From positions 496,001-560,000 of the forward strand of contig JAMLIK010000001.1 in assembly GCA_023954195.1 (NCBI GenBank): DNA of 64,000 bases, written 5' to 3'. A program made the position numbers and the translations under genes. Source of the DNA: Xanthobacteraceae bacterium. GTDB lineage: Bacteria > Pseudomonadota > Alphaproteobacteria > Rhizobiales > Xanthobacteraceae. Numbering within the stretch: the first letter of the stretch is position 1; every line of letters starts with the position of its first letter. The notes beneath the pieces were generated by a model. The model did no database searches. It was not told the DNA's origin and saw only the letters and a list, made by a program, of their open reading frames with translations. Shown here piece after piece: positions 1-9,164 of this stretch.

Positions 1-752
1 GGCGCGCCGAACTGCGCGACATAGCCCATGCGGAACCGCTTGATGGTCTCGGTGACCAGTTGGAACTCCGACACCGGCACCAGATCGAGCCCGCGCATCG
101 TCAGCAATGTGCGTTGGGTTTCGGCGTCGAAGGAGCGGATCGATTCCAGTGCGTCGCCGAAGAAATCGAGCCGCACCGGCTGGTCGAGCCCGGCCGGATA
201 GAGGTCGAGGATGCCGCCGCGGACGGCGTATTCGCCGGGTTCGCGCACCGTCGAGGCGCGATTGTAGCCGTTGTGCTCCAGCCAGGCGACGATGGAGTCC
301 ATCGGCACCACGTTGCCCGGCGCCACCGACAGCGCCTGCGCCGCGATCTGCGCCAGCGCCGGCAGGCGCTGCACGATGGCGTTGACCGTGGTCAGCACGA
401 TCAGCGGCTTGTCGCTGCCCTTGAGCCGCGACAGCCGCGCCAGCGTGGTGACGCGCTGCGCCACGATGCCGTTGTGCGGCGACACCCGGTCGTAGGGCTG
501 GCAGTCCCAGGCCGGGAACTGCATCACGTCGATGTCGGGGGCGAAGAAGGCCAGCGCCCGCGCCAGTTGCGCCATCCGCGGCCCGTCGCGGCAGATCACC
601 GCGAGGCTGACCGCGGGTGGCTTCGGCCTTGCCGCCACGGCGCGCGCCAGATCGGAAACGATCAGGCCTTCCGCGCCGTCGGCGACATTGGCCAGCGTGA
701 TCGCGCGACCGGGGACCAGCCGCTCGGCGGGCGATCGGAGGGCGGTTTTCAT
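1..752 (-). CDS. mfd: Transcription-repair coupling factor Mfd, N-terminal part (cut by window edge)
   Basis: Only the first 250 codons are in the window; the gene runs off the left edge. Mfd removes RNA polymerase stalled at DNA lesions and recruits UvrA. The visible part is the UvrB-like N-terminal module: residues 82-93 (WDCQPYDRVSPH) and 173-186 (GEYAVRGGILDLYP) are typical of it, followed by the PVRLDFFGD strand. The translocase motor and RID domains lie outside. The ATG overlaps the sdhE stop as ATGA, so the two are probably translationally coupled. Recognition is by family motifs read from the translation. Confidence 0.93.
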   Translation of the reverse strand, partial: MKTALRSPAERLVPGRAITLANVADGAEGLIVSDLARAVAARPKPPAVSLAVICRDGPRMAQLARALAFFAPDIDVMQFPAWDCQPYDRVSPHNGIVAQRVTTLARLSRLKGSDKPLIVLTTVNAIVQRLPALAQIAAQALSVAPGNVVPMDSIVAWLEHNGYNRASTVREPGEYAVRGGILDLYPAGLDQPVRLDFFGDALESIRSFDAETQRTLLTMRGLDLVPVSEFQLVTETIKRFRMGYVAQFGA

Positions 753-1039
753 AGGTTCGGATCCGAAACGCGAAACGCCTTGATGCGCTCGAACATCGCG
801 CCGGCGAATTCCGGCGACGGCGCCGCGCCGCCGGCGAAGGCGGGGTAAAGATCATGGTCGTGGGCCGCGATGACCCGTTCGAGTTCCTGAAGATCAGGCT
901 CGGAGAGATGCGCGACATGGGCGTCGGCGAAGCGGCCGAGAATGAGGTCCATCTCGCGGATGCCACGATGCCAGCAGCGATAAAGCAGCCGCTTGCGGCG
1001 GTCGTCGAGCCCGTGGCTCGAACGTGTCGTCCCAGTCAT
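749..1039 (-). CDS. sdhE: FAD assembly factor SdhE (succinate dehydrogenase assembly factor 2 family)
   Basis: This 96-residue protein belongs to the family that helps attach FAD covalently to the succinate dehydrogenase flavoprotein. The signature is RGIREMD at residues 25-31, matching the conserved RGxxExD motif needed for flavinylation, within a small helical fold of normal family length. I chose the ATG at 1039 because a longer reading frame, starting at 1156, adds 39 low-complexity residues absent from the family. It lies directly upstream of mfd with an ATGA overlap and is divergent from recG, from which 158 bp separate it. Confidence 0.9.
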   Translation of the reverse strand: MTGTTRSSHGLDDRRKRLLYRCWHRGIREMDLILGRFADAHVAHLSEPDLQELERVIAAHDHDLYPAFAGGAAPSPEFAGAMFERIKAFRVSDPNL

Positions 1040-1197
1040 GCGCCAACCTTCGGGTAACGGCAAAAGCCCGGACGTGCCGGGCGCCGATGGTATAGTCCTC
1101 GCGGGGCGCGATGTCAGCCCTTGTCGTGGCCGTAAAAAAACGTGGACGCCCGGCACAAAGCCGGCATTCCAGTCCGAAAAATCTTTAGATTCATCCC

Positions 1198-3300
1198 ATG
1201 CGCCCGGCCATTCTCAACCCGCTGTTCACGCCCGTCACCAGCCTGTCCGGCGTCGGCCCGCGCCAGGACAAGCTGTTGCGCTACCTGCTCGACCGCGTTG
1301 AGACGCCGCGCCTTGTCGATCTGCTGCTGCACATGCCGACCGGTGCGATCGACCGCCGGGCGCGGCCGAAAATCCGCGACGCGGTGCCGGGAACCGTGGC
1401 GACGCTGGAGGTCGTGATCGACCGGCATCGCCCGCCGCCGCCGGGCCGCTCGCGCGCGCCGTATCTGGTTTACGCCAGCGACGACACCGGCGGCGTGCTG
1501 CTGACCTATTTTCGCGGCAAGCGCGACTACCTGGAGAAGCTGCTGCCGGTCGGCGAGAAGCGTTATGTCTCCGGCACGGTGCAGCTATTCGACGGCACCT
1601 TGCAGATGGTGCATCCCGACCGCGTGGTGGATGAGGAAGGGCTGGCGAAGCTCGCCGGGATCGAGCCGGTCTATCCGCTCACCGAGGGGCTGGCGCTGGG
1701 ATCGATGCGCCGGGCGGTCGCGCTGGCGCTGCAAAAGCTCCCGACGCTGCCGGAATGGATCAGCCCCGAGGTGCTGCGCCGCTGCGGTTTTCCGCCGCTC
1801 GCGGAGGCGCTGCAACGCATCCATGTCCCGGCCGATCCGACCGATATCCTCCCCGAAAACCGGTTCTGGTCGCGGCTCGCCTTCGATGAACTGCTGGCGG
1901 GTCAACTGGCGCTGGCCTTGGTGCGCGCGCGGTTGCGACGGCCCGCGGGCGCGCGCCATGCGGGCGACGGCCATCTGCGCGACAAGGTGATCGACGCCCT
2001 GCCCTATGCGCTGACCGCCTCGCAGCGCGACGCCGCCGCCGCCATCGCGGCGGACCTGCAACAGCCGGTGCGGATGCTGCGGCTGCTGCAAGGCGACGTC
2101 GGCTCCGGCAAGACGGTGGTGGCGCTATTGGCGGCGGGGGCGGTGGTGGAAGCCGGCAAGCAGGCGGCGTTGATGGCGCCCACCGAAATTTTAGCGCGGC
2201 AGCATATCAAGACCATCGCCCCGCTCGCGGCCCGCGCCGGCCTCAACGTCGCTATCCTCACCGGCCGCGAGAAAGGCAAGGAGCGCCGCGATATTCTCGC
2301 GCGACTGGAGGCGGGTGAGATCGACCTCGTGGTCGGCACCCACGCGCTGATCCAGGATGAGGTGATCTTCAAGTCGCTGGCATTGGCGATCGTCGACGAG
2401 CAGCACCGCTTCGGCGTGCGCGAGCGGCTCGCGCTCACGTCGAAGGGCGAGGCGGTCGACGTGCTGGTGCTGAGCGCGACGCCGATCCCGCGCACGCTGG
2501 TGCTGACCTATTTCGGCGACATGGACATCTCGGAGTTGCGCGAAAAACCGGCGGGGCGGCAGCCGATCGACACCCGCGCCGTTCCCGCGAGCCGCCTGAA
2601 AGAGGTGATCGACGCGGTCGGCCGCGCGGTCAAGGCCGGCAAGCTGGTGTACTGGATCTGTCCGCTGGTCGAGGAGTCCGAGACGGTCGAACACCTCACC
2701 GACGCCACCACGCGGTTCGAGAGCCTGCGAAAGCGGTTCGGCGACCGGGTCGGCCTGGTGCACGGCCAGATGAAGGGCGCGGAGAAGGACCGGGTGATGG
2801 CGCAATTCGCCGCCGCCGAAATCAGCGTGCTGGTGGCGACCACCGTGGTCGAGGTCGGCGTCGATGTGCCGGCCGCCACCATCATGGTGATCGAGAACGC
2901 CGAGCGCTTCGGGCTGGCGCAACTGCACCAGTTGCGCGGGCGGATCGGGCGCGGCGCGGAGGCGTCGACCTGCCTGCTGCTCTATCGCGAGCCACTCGGC
3001 GAAATGTCGGCGGCGCGGCTGCGGGTGATCCGCGAAACCACCGACGGCTTCCGCATCGCCGAGGAGGATTTGCGGTTGCGCGGCGAAGGCGAGGTGCTGG
3101 GCACGCGGCAGAGCGGCCTGCCGGGCTACCGCATCGCCCGCCCCGAGGTTCACGCGCAACTGATTGCGCAGGCCCGCGACGAGGCGCTGCGAATCCTGCG
3201 CGACAACCCGGCGCTCGAAGGCGAAGCCGGTGCGGCGCTGCGCTGCCTGCTCTATCTCTACGAGCGCGACGAAGCGATCCCGCTGATCGGCGCGGGGTAA
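1198..3300 (+). CDS. recG: ATP-dependent DNA helicase RecG
   Basis: The product is 700 residues, the usual RecG length. RecG remodels stalled replication forks and branch-migrates Holliday junctions. An N-terminal wedge/OB region (about 1-230) precedes the superfamily-2 motor: Walker A GDVGSGKT at 299-306, the DEQH box at 400-403, then the helicase C domain, with the family-typical FGVRERL and RIGRG segments. The start is ATG at 1198. The stop abuts the stop of the convergent DUF502 gene with no spacer, so no dedicated terminator is visible between them. Confidence 0.96.
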   Translation: MRPAILNPLFTPVTSLSGVGPRQDKLLRYLLDRVETPRLVDLLLHMPTGAIDRRARPKIRDAVPGTVATLEVVIDRHRPPPPGRSRAPYLVYASDDTGGVLLTYFRGKRDYLEKLLPVGEKRYVSGTVQLFDGTLQMVHPDRVVDEEGLAKLAGIEPVYPLTEGLALGSMRRAVALALQKLPTLPEWISPEVLRRCGFPPLAEALQRIHVPADPTDILPENRFWSRLAFDELLAGQLALALVRARLRRPAGARHAGDGHLRDKVIDALPYALTASQRDAAAAIAADLQQPVRMLRLLQGDVGSGKTVVALLAAGAVVEAGKQAALMAPTEILARQHIKTIAPLAARAGLNVAILTGREKGKERRDILARLEAGEIDLVVGTHALIQDEVIFKSLALAIVDEQHRFGVRERLALTSKGEAVDVLVLSATPIPRTLVLTYFGDMDISELREKPAGRQPIDTRAVPASRLKEVIDAVGRAVKAGKLVYWICPLVEESETVEHLTDATTRFESLRKRFGDRVGLVHGQMKGAEKDRVMAQFAAAEISVLVATTVVEVGVDVPAATIMVIENAERFGLAQLHQLRGRIGRGAEASTCLLLYREPLGEMSAARLRVIRETTDGFRIAEEDLRLRGEGEVLGTRQSGLPGYRIARPEVHAQLIAQARDEALRILRDNPALEGEAGAALRCLLYLYERDEAIPLIGAG

Positions 3301-4086
3301 TCAATCCACCTTGGCGGGCGCGGCCTTGCGCGGGACGTCGCCCTCGGCGGCGCCGGCGCGCGCGGCCTCGGCGGCTTCCGCGGCCGTCGCGATCTTGCGC
3401 TGCGGATCGCTGTTCGGCTGCACCACGCCGGCGGACATAATCAGGGTCGCGGCGTCCTCGGCGCTCATGTCGATCTCGATCACCTTGCTGCGCGGCACGT
3501 AGAAGAAAAAGCCGGTGGTCGGGTTCGGCGCGCACGGCAGGAACACCGAAATATGCTCCTCGTCGCCGGGCAGCCTCGCCGCCACCTCCTCGCTCGGCGA
3601 CTGCGAAATCAGCACGATCGACCACATCCCCGGCGAGGGAAACTCCACCATGCCGACCTTGCGGAAGCTCGACCCGTTGCCGGAGAACAGCGTCTCGAAC
3701 ACTTGCTTGAGGCCGCGATAGATGGCGCGGACCACCGGCATCCGGCCGACCAGCCGCTCGCCGAGGCTGACCAGCTTGCGCCCGATCAGATTCGCCGTCA
3801 GGAACCCGAGCAAGGTCAGCGCCACGAACGCCACCACCAGGCCGAAACCGGGCACATGGTACGGCAGGTAATTTTCCGGGCGATAGCTCGCCGGCATCAG
3901 CGGCCGCACCAGGCCATCGACCCAGGTGACGAACCACCAGGTCAGATAGAGCGTGATCGCGACCGGCCCGGCGACGATCAACCCGGTCAGGAAATAATTA
4001 CGGATGCGGGCCATGAAGCCGCGCGGCGCTTCCGGCGGAACCGGCGGGGGCGGCGGCATCGGCGGCGTTACGGGTCTTGTCGTCAT
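3301..4086 (-). CDS. DUF502 family membrane protein
   Basis: This 261-residue DUF502 protein has a proline-rich cytoplasmic N-terminus (about 1-22) and a first membrane segment near 30-52 (NYFLTGLIVAGPVAITLYLTW begins it). A second segment lies near 80-100, followed by a soluble C-terminal domain. Conserved family stretches such as MPVVRAIYRGLKQ and VEFPSPGMW are present. The biochemical role of DUF502 is not known; relatives in plants are linked to membrane trafficking, which says little about bacteria. It converges on recG and lies next to glmS. The alanine-rich C-terminal tail (about 225-261) is probably disordered. Confidence 0.85.
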   Translation of the reverse strand: MTTRPVTPPMPPPPPVPPEAPRGFMARIRNYFLTGLIVAGPVAITLYLTWWFVTWVDGLVRPLMPASYRPENYLPYHVPGFGLVVAFVALTLLGFLTANLIGRKLVSLGERLVGRMPVVRAIYRGLKQVFETLFSGNGSSFRKVGMVEFPSPGMWSIVLISQSPSEEVAARLPGDEEHISVFLPCAPNPTTGFFFYVPRSKVIEIDMSAEDAATLIMSAGVVQPNSDPQRKIATAAEAAEAARAGAAEGDVPRKAAPAKVD

Positions 4087-4223
4087 CTATCCCAGGTCTG
4101 TTAACGGGCGGAATCCAAGGAGCCGTCCAAGGCGCAGCAAATCATGTCAGCATTGTAGCAGACATTCGGGACGCCGCGATGGAACCATTCCGCGCAGCCG
4201 GATGGGCCGGAGCCCGCCCCCGT

Positions 4224-6047
4224 CTATTCGACGGTGACCGATTTGGCCAGATTTCGCGGCTGATCGACATCGGTGCCCATCACCACGGCGGTGTGATAGG
4301 CCAGCAACTGCACCGGCACGGCATAAACCAACGGCGTGAATGCCACCATGTCCGGCATGGTGATGGTCGCAACCGACTCGATGGTGGCCTCGGCGGCGCC
4401 CTTGGCGTCGGTTATCAGGATGATCCGGCCGCCACGCGCGGCCACCTCCTGCATGTTCGACACGGTTTTCTCGAAGACAGGGTCGAACGGCGCGATCACC
4501 ACCACCGGCGTGGTCTCGTCGATCAGCGCGATCGGCCCGTGCTTGAGTTCGCCGGCGGCATAGCCCTCGGCATGGATGTAGGAGATTTCCTTCAGCTTCA
4601 GCGCGCCCTCCAGCGCCAGCGGGTAGCTGGTGCCGCGCCCGAGATAGAGCACGTCGCGCGATTTGGCGATCTCCCGCGCCAGCCGTTCGATTTGCGGCTC
4701 GCAGGCGAGCGCGGCCGCCATCAGCCGCGGCACCTCGACGAGATTGCGGACCAGCCTGACCTCGTCCTCCGCGGATAGTTCATCGCGGGCGCGGCCGGCG
4801 GCGATCGAAAGCGCCGCGAGCACCATCAATTGGCAGGTGAACGCCTTGGTCGAGGCCACGCCGATTTCCGGCCCGGCCAGCGTCTGCAACACAACCTGAC
4901 TTTCGCGCGCGATGGTCGAGGTCGCGACGTTGACGACGGCGAGCGTGTACGCGCCCTGCGCCTTGGCGTAGCGCAAGGCCGCCAGCGTGTCGGCGGTCTC
5001 GCCAGATTGCGAAACGAAGATCGCAAGGTCGCTCTTGCCCAACGGCGCCTCGCGATAGCGGAATTCGGAGGCGACATCGAGTTCGACCGGCAGCCGCGCG
5101 AATCGCTCCAGCCAGTAGCGGGCGACGAAGCCGGCATAGCTCGCCGTGCCGCAGGCGGTGATTACCACCCGCCGGATATCGCGGAAATCGAACGGCAGCT
5201 TGACGGGCAGCGCGACACGCTCGCTCGCCATGTCCACCATGCGCGCCAGCGTATGGCCGACGACTTCCGGCTGCTCGTGGATTTCCTTGGCCATGAAATG
5301 GCGGTAATTGGCTTTGTCCACCAGGAACGCCGACGCGCCGGACCTGATGACCTCGCGCTCGACCACCGCGCCCTCGGCGTCATGAACCTCACCGCCGGCG
5401 TGATTCAGCACCACCCAGTCGCCGTCGTCGAGATAGCTGATGGTGTCGGTGAGCGACGCCAGCGCGATCGCATCGGAGCCGAGATACATCTCGCCGTCGC
5501 CATAGCCGACCGCCAGCGGCGATCCCTTGCGCGCACCGATCATCAGATCGTGGTGCCCCTGAAAAATGAAAGCCAGCGCGAACGCGCCACGCAGGCGCGG
5601 CAGCGCCGCCTTCACGGCCTCGACCGGCGAAAGCCCCTTGGTCAGGTAGCTGTCAACCAGATGGGCGACCACCTCGGTATCGGTCTCGGTGGTGAAAACG
5701 GCGCCTTCCTTTTCGAGCGCGTGGCGCAGCTCGCGGAAATTCTCGATGATGCCGTTGTGAACCACGGCGACCCGCTCGGTGACATGCGGGTGGGCGTTGT
5801 TCTCGGTCGGCTTGCCGTGGGTCGCCCAGCGGGTGTGTCCGATGCCGAGGCGGCCCGGCAGTGGCGAAGCCGCGAGGCGAGCTGCGAGATTCTTCAGTTT
5901 GCCCTCGGCGCGGCGGCGATCGATCCGGCCGTTTTCCAGCGTGGCGACACCAGCGGAATCATAGCCGCGATATTCCAGGCGCTTGAGGGAATCGACCAAT
6001 TGCTCGGCGACCGGGCCGCGTCCCAAAATTCCAACGATGCCGCACAT
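4224..6047 (-). CDS. glmS: Glutamine--fructose-6-phosphate aminotransferase (isomerizing)
   Basis: GlmS makes glucosamine-6-phosphate from fructose-6-phosphate and glutamine, the entry to UDP-GlcNAc, peptidoglycan and lipid A. The protein is 607 residues. Met1 is followed by the catalytic Cys2 (MCGIVGILG) of the Ntn glutaminase domain (about 1-220). Two SIS sugar-isomerase domains follow, and the C-terminus ends NLAKSVTVE, the invariant tail that closes over the active site. It is on the same strand as glmU, 134 bp downstream, so the two may share regulation. The Gram-positive glmS ribozyme is not expected here and none was seen. Confidence 0.97.
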   Translation of the reverse strand: MCGIVGILGRGPVAEQLVDSLKRLEYRGYDSAGVATLENGRIDRRRAEGKLKNLAARLAASPLPGRLGIGHTRWATHGKPTENNAHPHVTERVAVVHNGIIENFRELRHALEKEGAVFTTETDTEVVAHLVDSYLTKGLSPVEAVKAALPRLRGAFALAFIFQGHHDLMIGARKGSPLAVGYGDGEMYLGSDAIALASLTDTISYLDDGDWVVLNHAGGEVHDAEGAVVEREVIRSGASAFLVDKANYRHFMAKEIHEQPEVVGHTLARMVDMASERVALPVKLPFDFRDIRRVVITACGTASYAGFVARYWLERFARLPVELDVASEFRYREAPLGKSDLAIFVSQSGETADTLAALRYAKAQGAYTLAVVNVATSTIARESQVVLQTLAGPEIGVASTKAFTCQLMVLAALSIAAGRARDELSAEDEVRLVRNLVEVPRLMAAALACEPQIERLAREIAKSRDVLYLGRGTSYPLALEGALKLKEISYIHAEGYAAGELKHGPIALIDETTPVVVIAPFDPVFEKTVSNMQEVAARGGRIILITDAKGAAEATIESVATITMPDMVAFTPLVYAVPVQLLAYHTAVVMGTDVDQPRNLAKSVTVE

Positions 6048-6181
6048 GCAATTCCATCTCTACGGTTGAAGCCGCGCCAAAATCGATACGATGTCTCTTA
6101 ACGAGAAATCCTGACAACAAGGGCTCAAAAATTATTGCGAATTGCCACAGCGTTAAATGAATTCGTTAACGTATCGGAAAC

Positions 6182-7537
6182 TCATTTCCGCAGCGCTTTC
6201 GCCGCCGCCTTCGCCTCGCGGAAATGCCGCGCCCAGCCCTCGCGCGCCGTCTGCCGGCCCCGCCCGATCGCCAGCGCGTCGTCGGCGACGTCACTGGTAA
6301 TCACCGAGCCGGAGCCGATATAGGCGCCGTCGCCGATGCGGACCGGCGCGACCAGCGACGAGTTCGATCCGACGAACGCGCCCTTGCCGATGATGGTCTT
6401 GTACTTGTCGAAGCCGTCGTAGTTGCAGGTGATGGTGCCCGCGCCGATGTTGGCGCCCGCGCCGACATGGGTGTCGCCGATATAGGTCAGATGGTTGACC
6501 TTGGCGCCGGCCTCGATGGTCGCCGCCTTGGTCTCGACGAAATTACCTACCTTGGCGCCCTCGCCCAGCGAGGTTCCCGGCCGCAGCCGGGCGAACGGGC
6601 CGACCAAGGCGCGCGCGCCGATCGCGGCCTTCTCAAGGTACGAGAACGCATGGATCACAGCGCCATCGCCGACGCTGACGCCCGCGCCGAACACCACGTT
6701 AGGCTCGACCACGACATCCCGGCCGAAGGTGGTGTCGGCGGAGAGGAATACGGTGTCCGGGGCGATCAGGGTGACGCCGGCGTCGAGCGCGGCCTGACGC
6801 AGCCGCGCCTGCATCACCTGCTCGGCCTGCGCCAGTTGCGCCTTGGTGTTGATGCCGCGCACCTCATCTTCATCGGTCTCGACGACCACGACGTCGTGGC
6901 CGAGCGCGCGGACAATGCCGACCGCGTCGGTGAGATAGTATTCGCCCTTGCTGTTGGCGTTGCCGATCCGCTCCAGCACCTGCAACGCGATGCGGCCGTC
7001 GAACGCCATCACTCCGGCGTTGCACAATGTGATCGCCCGCTCGGCGGCGCTGGCGTCGGCCTGCTCGCGGATCGCCGTCAGCCGGTCGCCGTCCATCACC
7101 AGCCGGCCGTAGCCGGTCGGATCGGCGGCGCGAAAGCCGAGCACCGCCAGCCCCGCGCCGGCCGCCAGCGGCGCGCGCAGCCGCGCGAACGTCGCCGCCG
7201 AGATCAGCGGGGTGTCGCCGAAGGCGATCAGCAGATCGTCGCAGCCTTGCGCGAGCGCCGCGCGCGCCGCCATCACCGCATGCGCGGTGCCGAGCCGCTC
7301 GGCCTGGACATGGATGCCGGCCTCGGGGCGGGCCAGCCGCGCCTCGTCGGCCACCGCCTGATGATCCGGTCCGACCACCACCGCAAGCGCCGCGCCATCT
7401 CCTTTTGGCGCGGCGGCGAGCACATGGGCCAGCAGCGATTGGCCGGCAACGGGATGCAGCACCTTCGGTAGCGACGAGCGCATCCGCGTGCCCTCGCCGG
7501 CCGCAAGCACGATGGTAAGGGTGGTTCTGCCAGTCAT
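6182..7537 (-). CDS. glmU: Bifunctional UDP-N-acetylglucosamine pyrophosphorylase / glucosamine-1-phosphate acetyltransferase
   Basis: GlmU catalyses the last two steps to UDP-GlcNAc. This 451-residue protein opens with the nucleotidyltransferase loop [11 protein letters not shown] (about residues 11-21) and continues to the uridyltransferase core. From about residue 250 it has left-handed beta-helix hexapeptide repeats, including the acetyl-CoA site region NFVETK and [11 protein letters not shown]. Length and domain order are normal. It precedes glmS in the direction of transcription, placing the amino-sugar pathway enzymes side by side. PGM-type GlmM is not in the window. Confidence 0.96.
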   Translation of the reverse strand: MTGRTTLTIVLAAGEGTRMRSSLPKVLHPVAGQSLLAHVLAAAPKGDGAALAVVVGPDHQAVADEARLARPEAGIHVQAERLGTAHAVMAARAALAQGCDDLLIAFGDTPLISAATFARLRAPLAAGAGLAVLGFRAADPTGYGRLVMDGDRLTAIREQADASAAERAITLCNAGVMAFDGRIALQVLERIGNANSKGEYYLTDAVGIVRALGHDVVVVETDEDEVRGINTKAQLAQAEQVMQARLRQAALDAGVTLIAPDTVFLSADTTFGRDVVVEPNVVFGAGVSVGDGAVIHAFSYLEKAAIGARALVGPFARLRPGTSLGEGAKVGNFVETKAATIEAGAKVNHLTYIGDTHVGAGANIGAGTITCNYDGFDKYKTIIGKGAFVGSNSSLVAPVRIGDGAYIGSGSVITSDVADDALAIGRGRQTAREGWARHFREAKAAAKALRK

Positions 7538-7702
7538 GGAAACTTCCTGCGTGATCCGGAAATATCGCCGTCAATAATCGGTTTTTGTCAAAGATCAAAC
7601 CCGGCCGGGCGGCGCGGAAACCGCGACCGGCGAGCGCACCGGCATTTCCTGATATTGTTCATCGAGCGATTCGCCGGCACTGGGGGAGGCCGACAGGATC
7701 TG

Positions 7703-8686
7703 ATGGCAAAGCCCGACAACGACCCGGCACAAAATCCAGCTCAAGTCCCGGCCGACGATCAGCCGCCCCGCGACCCGGTAGGTTCGCGGGGCGGCTGGCT
7801 CGCCGGCGAGGATGCTTTTGAGCGTCGGACACCGTGGCGGCTGGCGTTCTGGGGCATTGGCGCGATCGGCGCGGTCATCATCGCCGTGCTGGCCCATCAA
7901 TCCCACGTTGATACCCGGCAGGATCGCGCGGCCATCGCCGATCTGGCGCAACGCTCCGAACAGATTCAAGCCATCGCGCGGGAAAGCCGCAACGATATCC
8001 GCCGCCTCGCGGCGGCGATCGACACGCTGAACGGCGATCGCGACCGCCTGTTCGCCCGCGCCACCGCGCTCGAACAGGGCCTCGAATCGGTAACCGGTTC
8101 GATCGCGCGCCGAAACGCCGCCTCCCCGCCGCCGCTCGCCGCCGCGCCCCCGCCGTCATCCGGCACGGCCGCCACCGCTCCGCCGCCGTCGACGCCGGAC
8201 CCAAGGCCCGAGACAGCGGTCAACACACCCGACATCACCGGCTCGATTCCCACCGAGCCGACGCCCGCCGCGCCGGAAGTCGCGGTGCCGCGCACCGCGT
8301 TCGCCGTCGATCTCGGGGGCGCCAATTCGATCGACGGCCTCCGCAATCTGTGGCGACGCCTGACGGCGGCGCACCGGGCCGTCCTCGGCAGCTTGCAGCC
8401 GGCCATCGCGCTGGAGGAACGCAAGGCGCCCGCGGGCGTGCAACTGCGGCTGATCGCCGGGCCGCTCGACAACGCGGCGCGGGCGGCGGCGATTTGCGCC
8501 GCCCTCGCCACCCGCCATCAGAATTGCGCCACCACCGTCTTCACAGGCCCGAAACTGACGATGGCCGCCGAACCGGCCGCCGCGCCACCGCTCCGGCGGC
8601 CCAATCCCCATCCCGCTCCGCGCGCGAAACCTTCGCCGCCGCCCGCTCCAACGGCGCCGCCGCCCGCGCCCGCGCCCGCGCGATAG
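7703..8686 (+). CDS. Membrane-anchored proline/alanine-rich protein, possibly SPOR-like at the C-terminus
   Basis: I do not recognise a named family. The 327-residue product has a charged N-terminus, one membrane segment (about 42-64) and a helical, coiled-coil-like stretch (about 70-130). A long Pro/Ala-rich linker follows, then a compact region near 215-300 (AFAVDLGGANSIDGLRNLWR to the Cys-containing TRHQNCATTVFTG) that resembles a SPOR-type peptidoglycan-binding module. The topology suggests an inner-membrane anchor reaching into the periplasm. The ATG at 7703 is preferred over a TTG at 7655 because only the former has nearby purine-rich sequence. SPOR membership is inference. Confidence 0.6.
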   Translation: MAKPDNDPAQNPAQVPADDQPPRDPVGSRGGWLAGEDAFERRTPWRLAFWGIGAIGAVIIAVLAHQSHVDTRQDRAAIADLAQRSEQIQAIARESRNDIRRLAAAIDTLNGDRDRLFARATALEQGLESVTGSIARRNAASPPPLAAAPPPSSGTAATAPPPSTPDPRPETAVNTPDITGSIPTEPTPAAPEVAVPRTAFAVDLGGANSIDGLRNLWRRLTAAHRAVLGSLQPAIALEERKAPAGVQLRLIAGPLDNAARAAAICAALATRHQNCATTVFTGPKLTMAAEPAAAPPLRRPNPHPAPRAKPSPPPAPTAPPPAPAPAR

Positions 8687-8783
8687 TTCGGGTCGCGGGT
8701 TGCCGCGTCATGCACAGGGCGAACGCGCGCACGGCGCGGGCCGCGCTTGCTCCGCCATCCGATCCGAACCATAGTCGCGCCCC

Positions 8784-9164
8784 ATGAAAAAAGATCCGTT
8801 TCGTCTCACGCCGTATCAGGTTCAGTGGCTGCTGGTCGTCGGTTTCGTCACCGTCGGTTACGCGCTCTATCTGCGTTATCTCGCCATCGAGCTGTCGACC
8901 GTGACGCTGGCTTGCGACGCCGGCCTGCAAAGCGACCTTTGCCGCGCGCGATCGATCGCGACCTATCTGTTCCGCAACTCGGTGTTCGGAAGTCTGGCGC
9001 TGATCGTCGCCGTCCTGCACGTGATCCGGCCGTCGATCGTGCTGTTGACCGTGGGGCTGGCGGCGGCGGGGGCCGGCATCGTGCTTTACAACGTCGCGTT
9101 GTCGGGCATCGCCGTCGGGATTCTTATCCTGGGATTTGCGCGGCCCGCGCCCGCCACAGTGTGA
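8784..9164 (+). CDS. Small integral membrane protein of unknown function
   Basis: This 126-residue protein has about four predicted hydrophobic segments (near 13-32, 62-82, 84-100 and 102-118). A short loop with two Cys residues lies near 45-55 (LACDAGLQSDLC), perhaps a periplasmic disulfide. No family is recognised. Its 3' end overlaps the 3' end of the convergent ndvC gene by about 40 bp, so the two transcripts would overlap antisense. Confidence 0.6.
   Translation: MKKDPFRLTPYQVQWLLVVGFVTVGYALYLRYLAIELSTVTLACDAGLQSDLCRARSIATYLFRNSVFGSLALIVAVLHVIRPSIVLLTVGLAAAGAGIVLYNVALSGIAVGILILGFARPAPATV

Noticed and set aside
6048-6181. A glmS ribozyme or riboswitch between glmU and glmS
   Set aside because: The ribozyme belongs to Gram-positive glmS genes and the 134-bp spacer shows no matching core.
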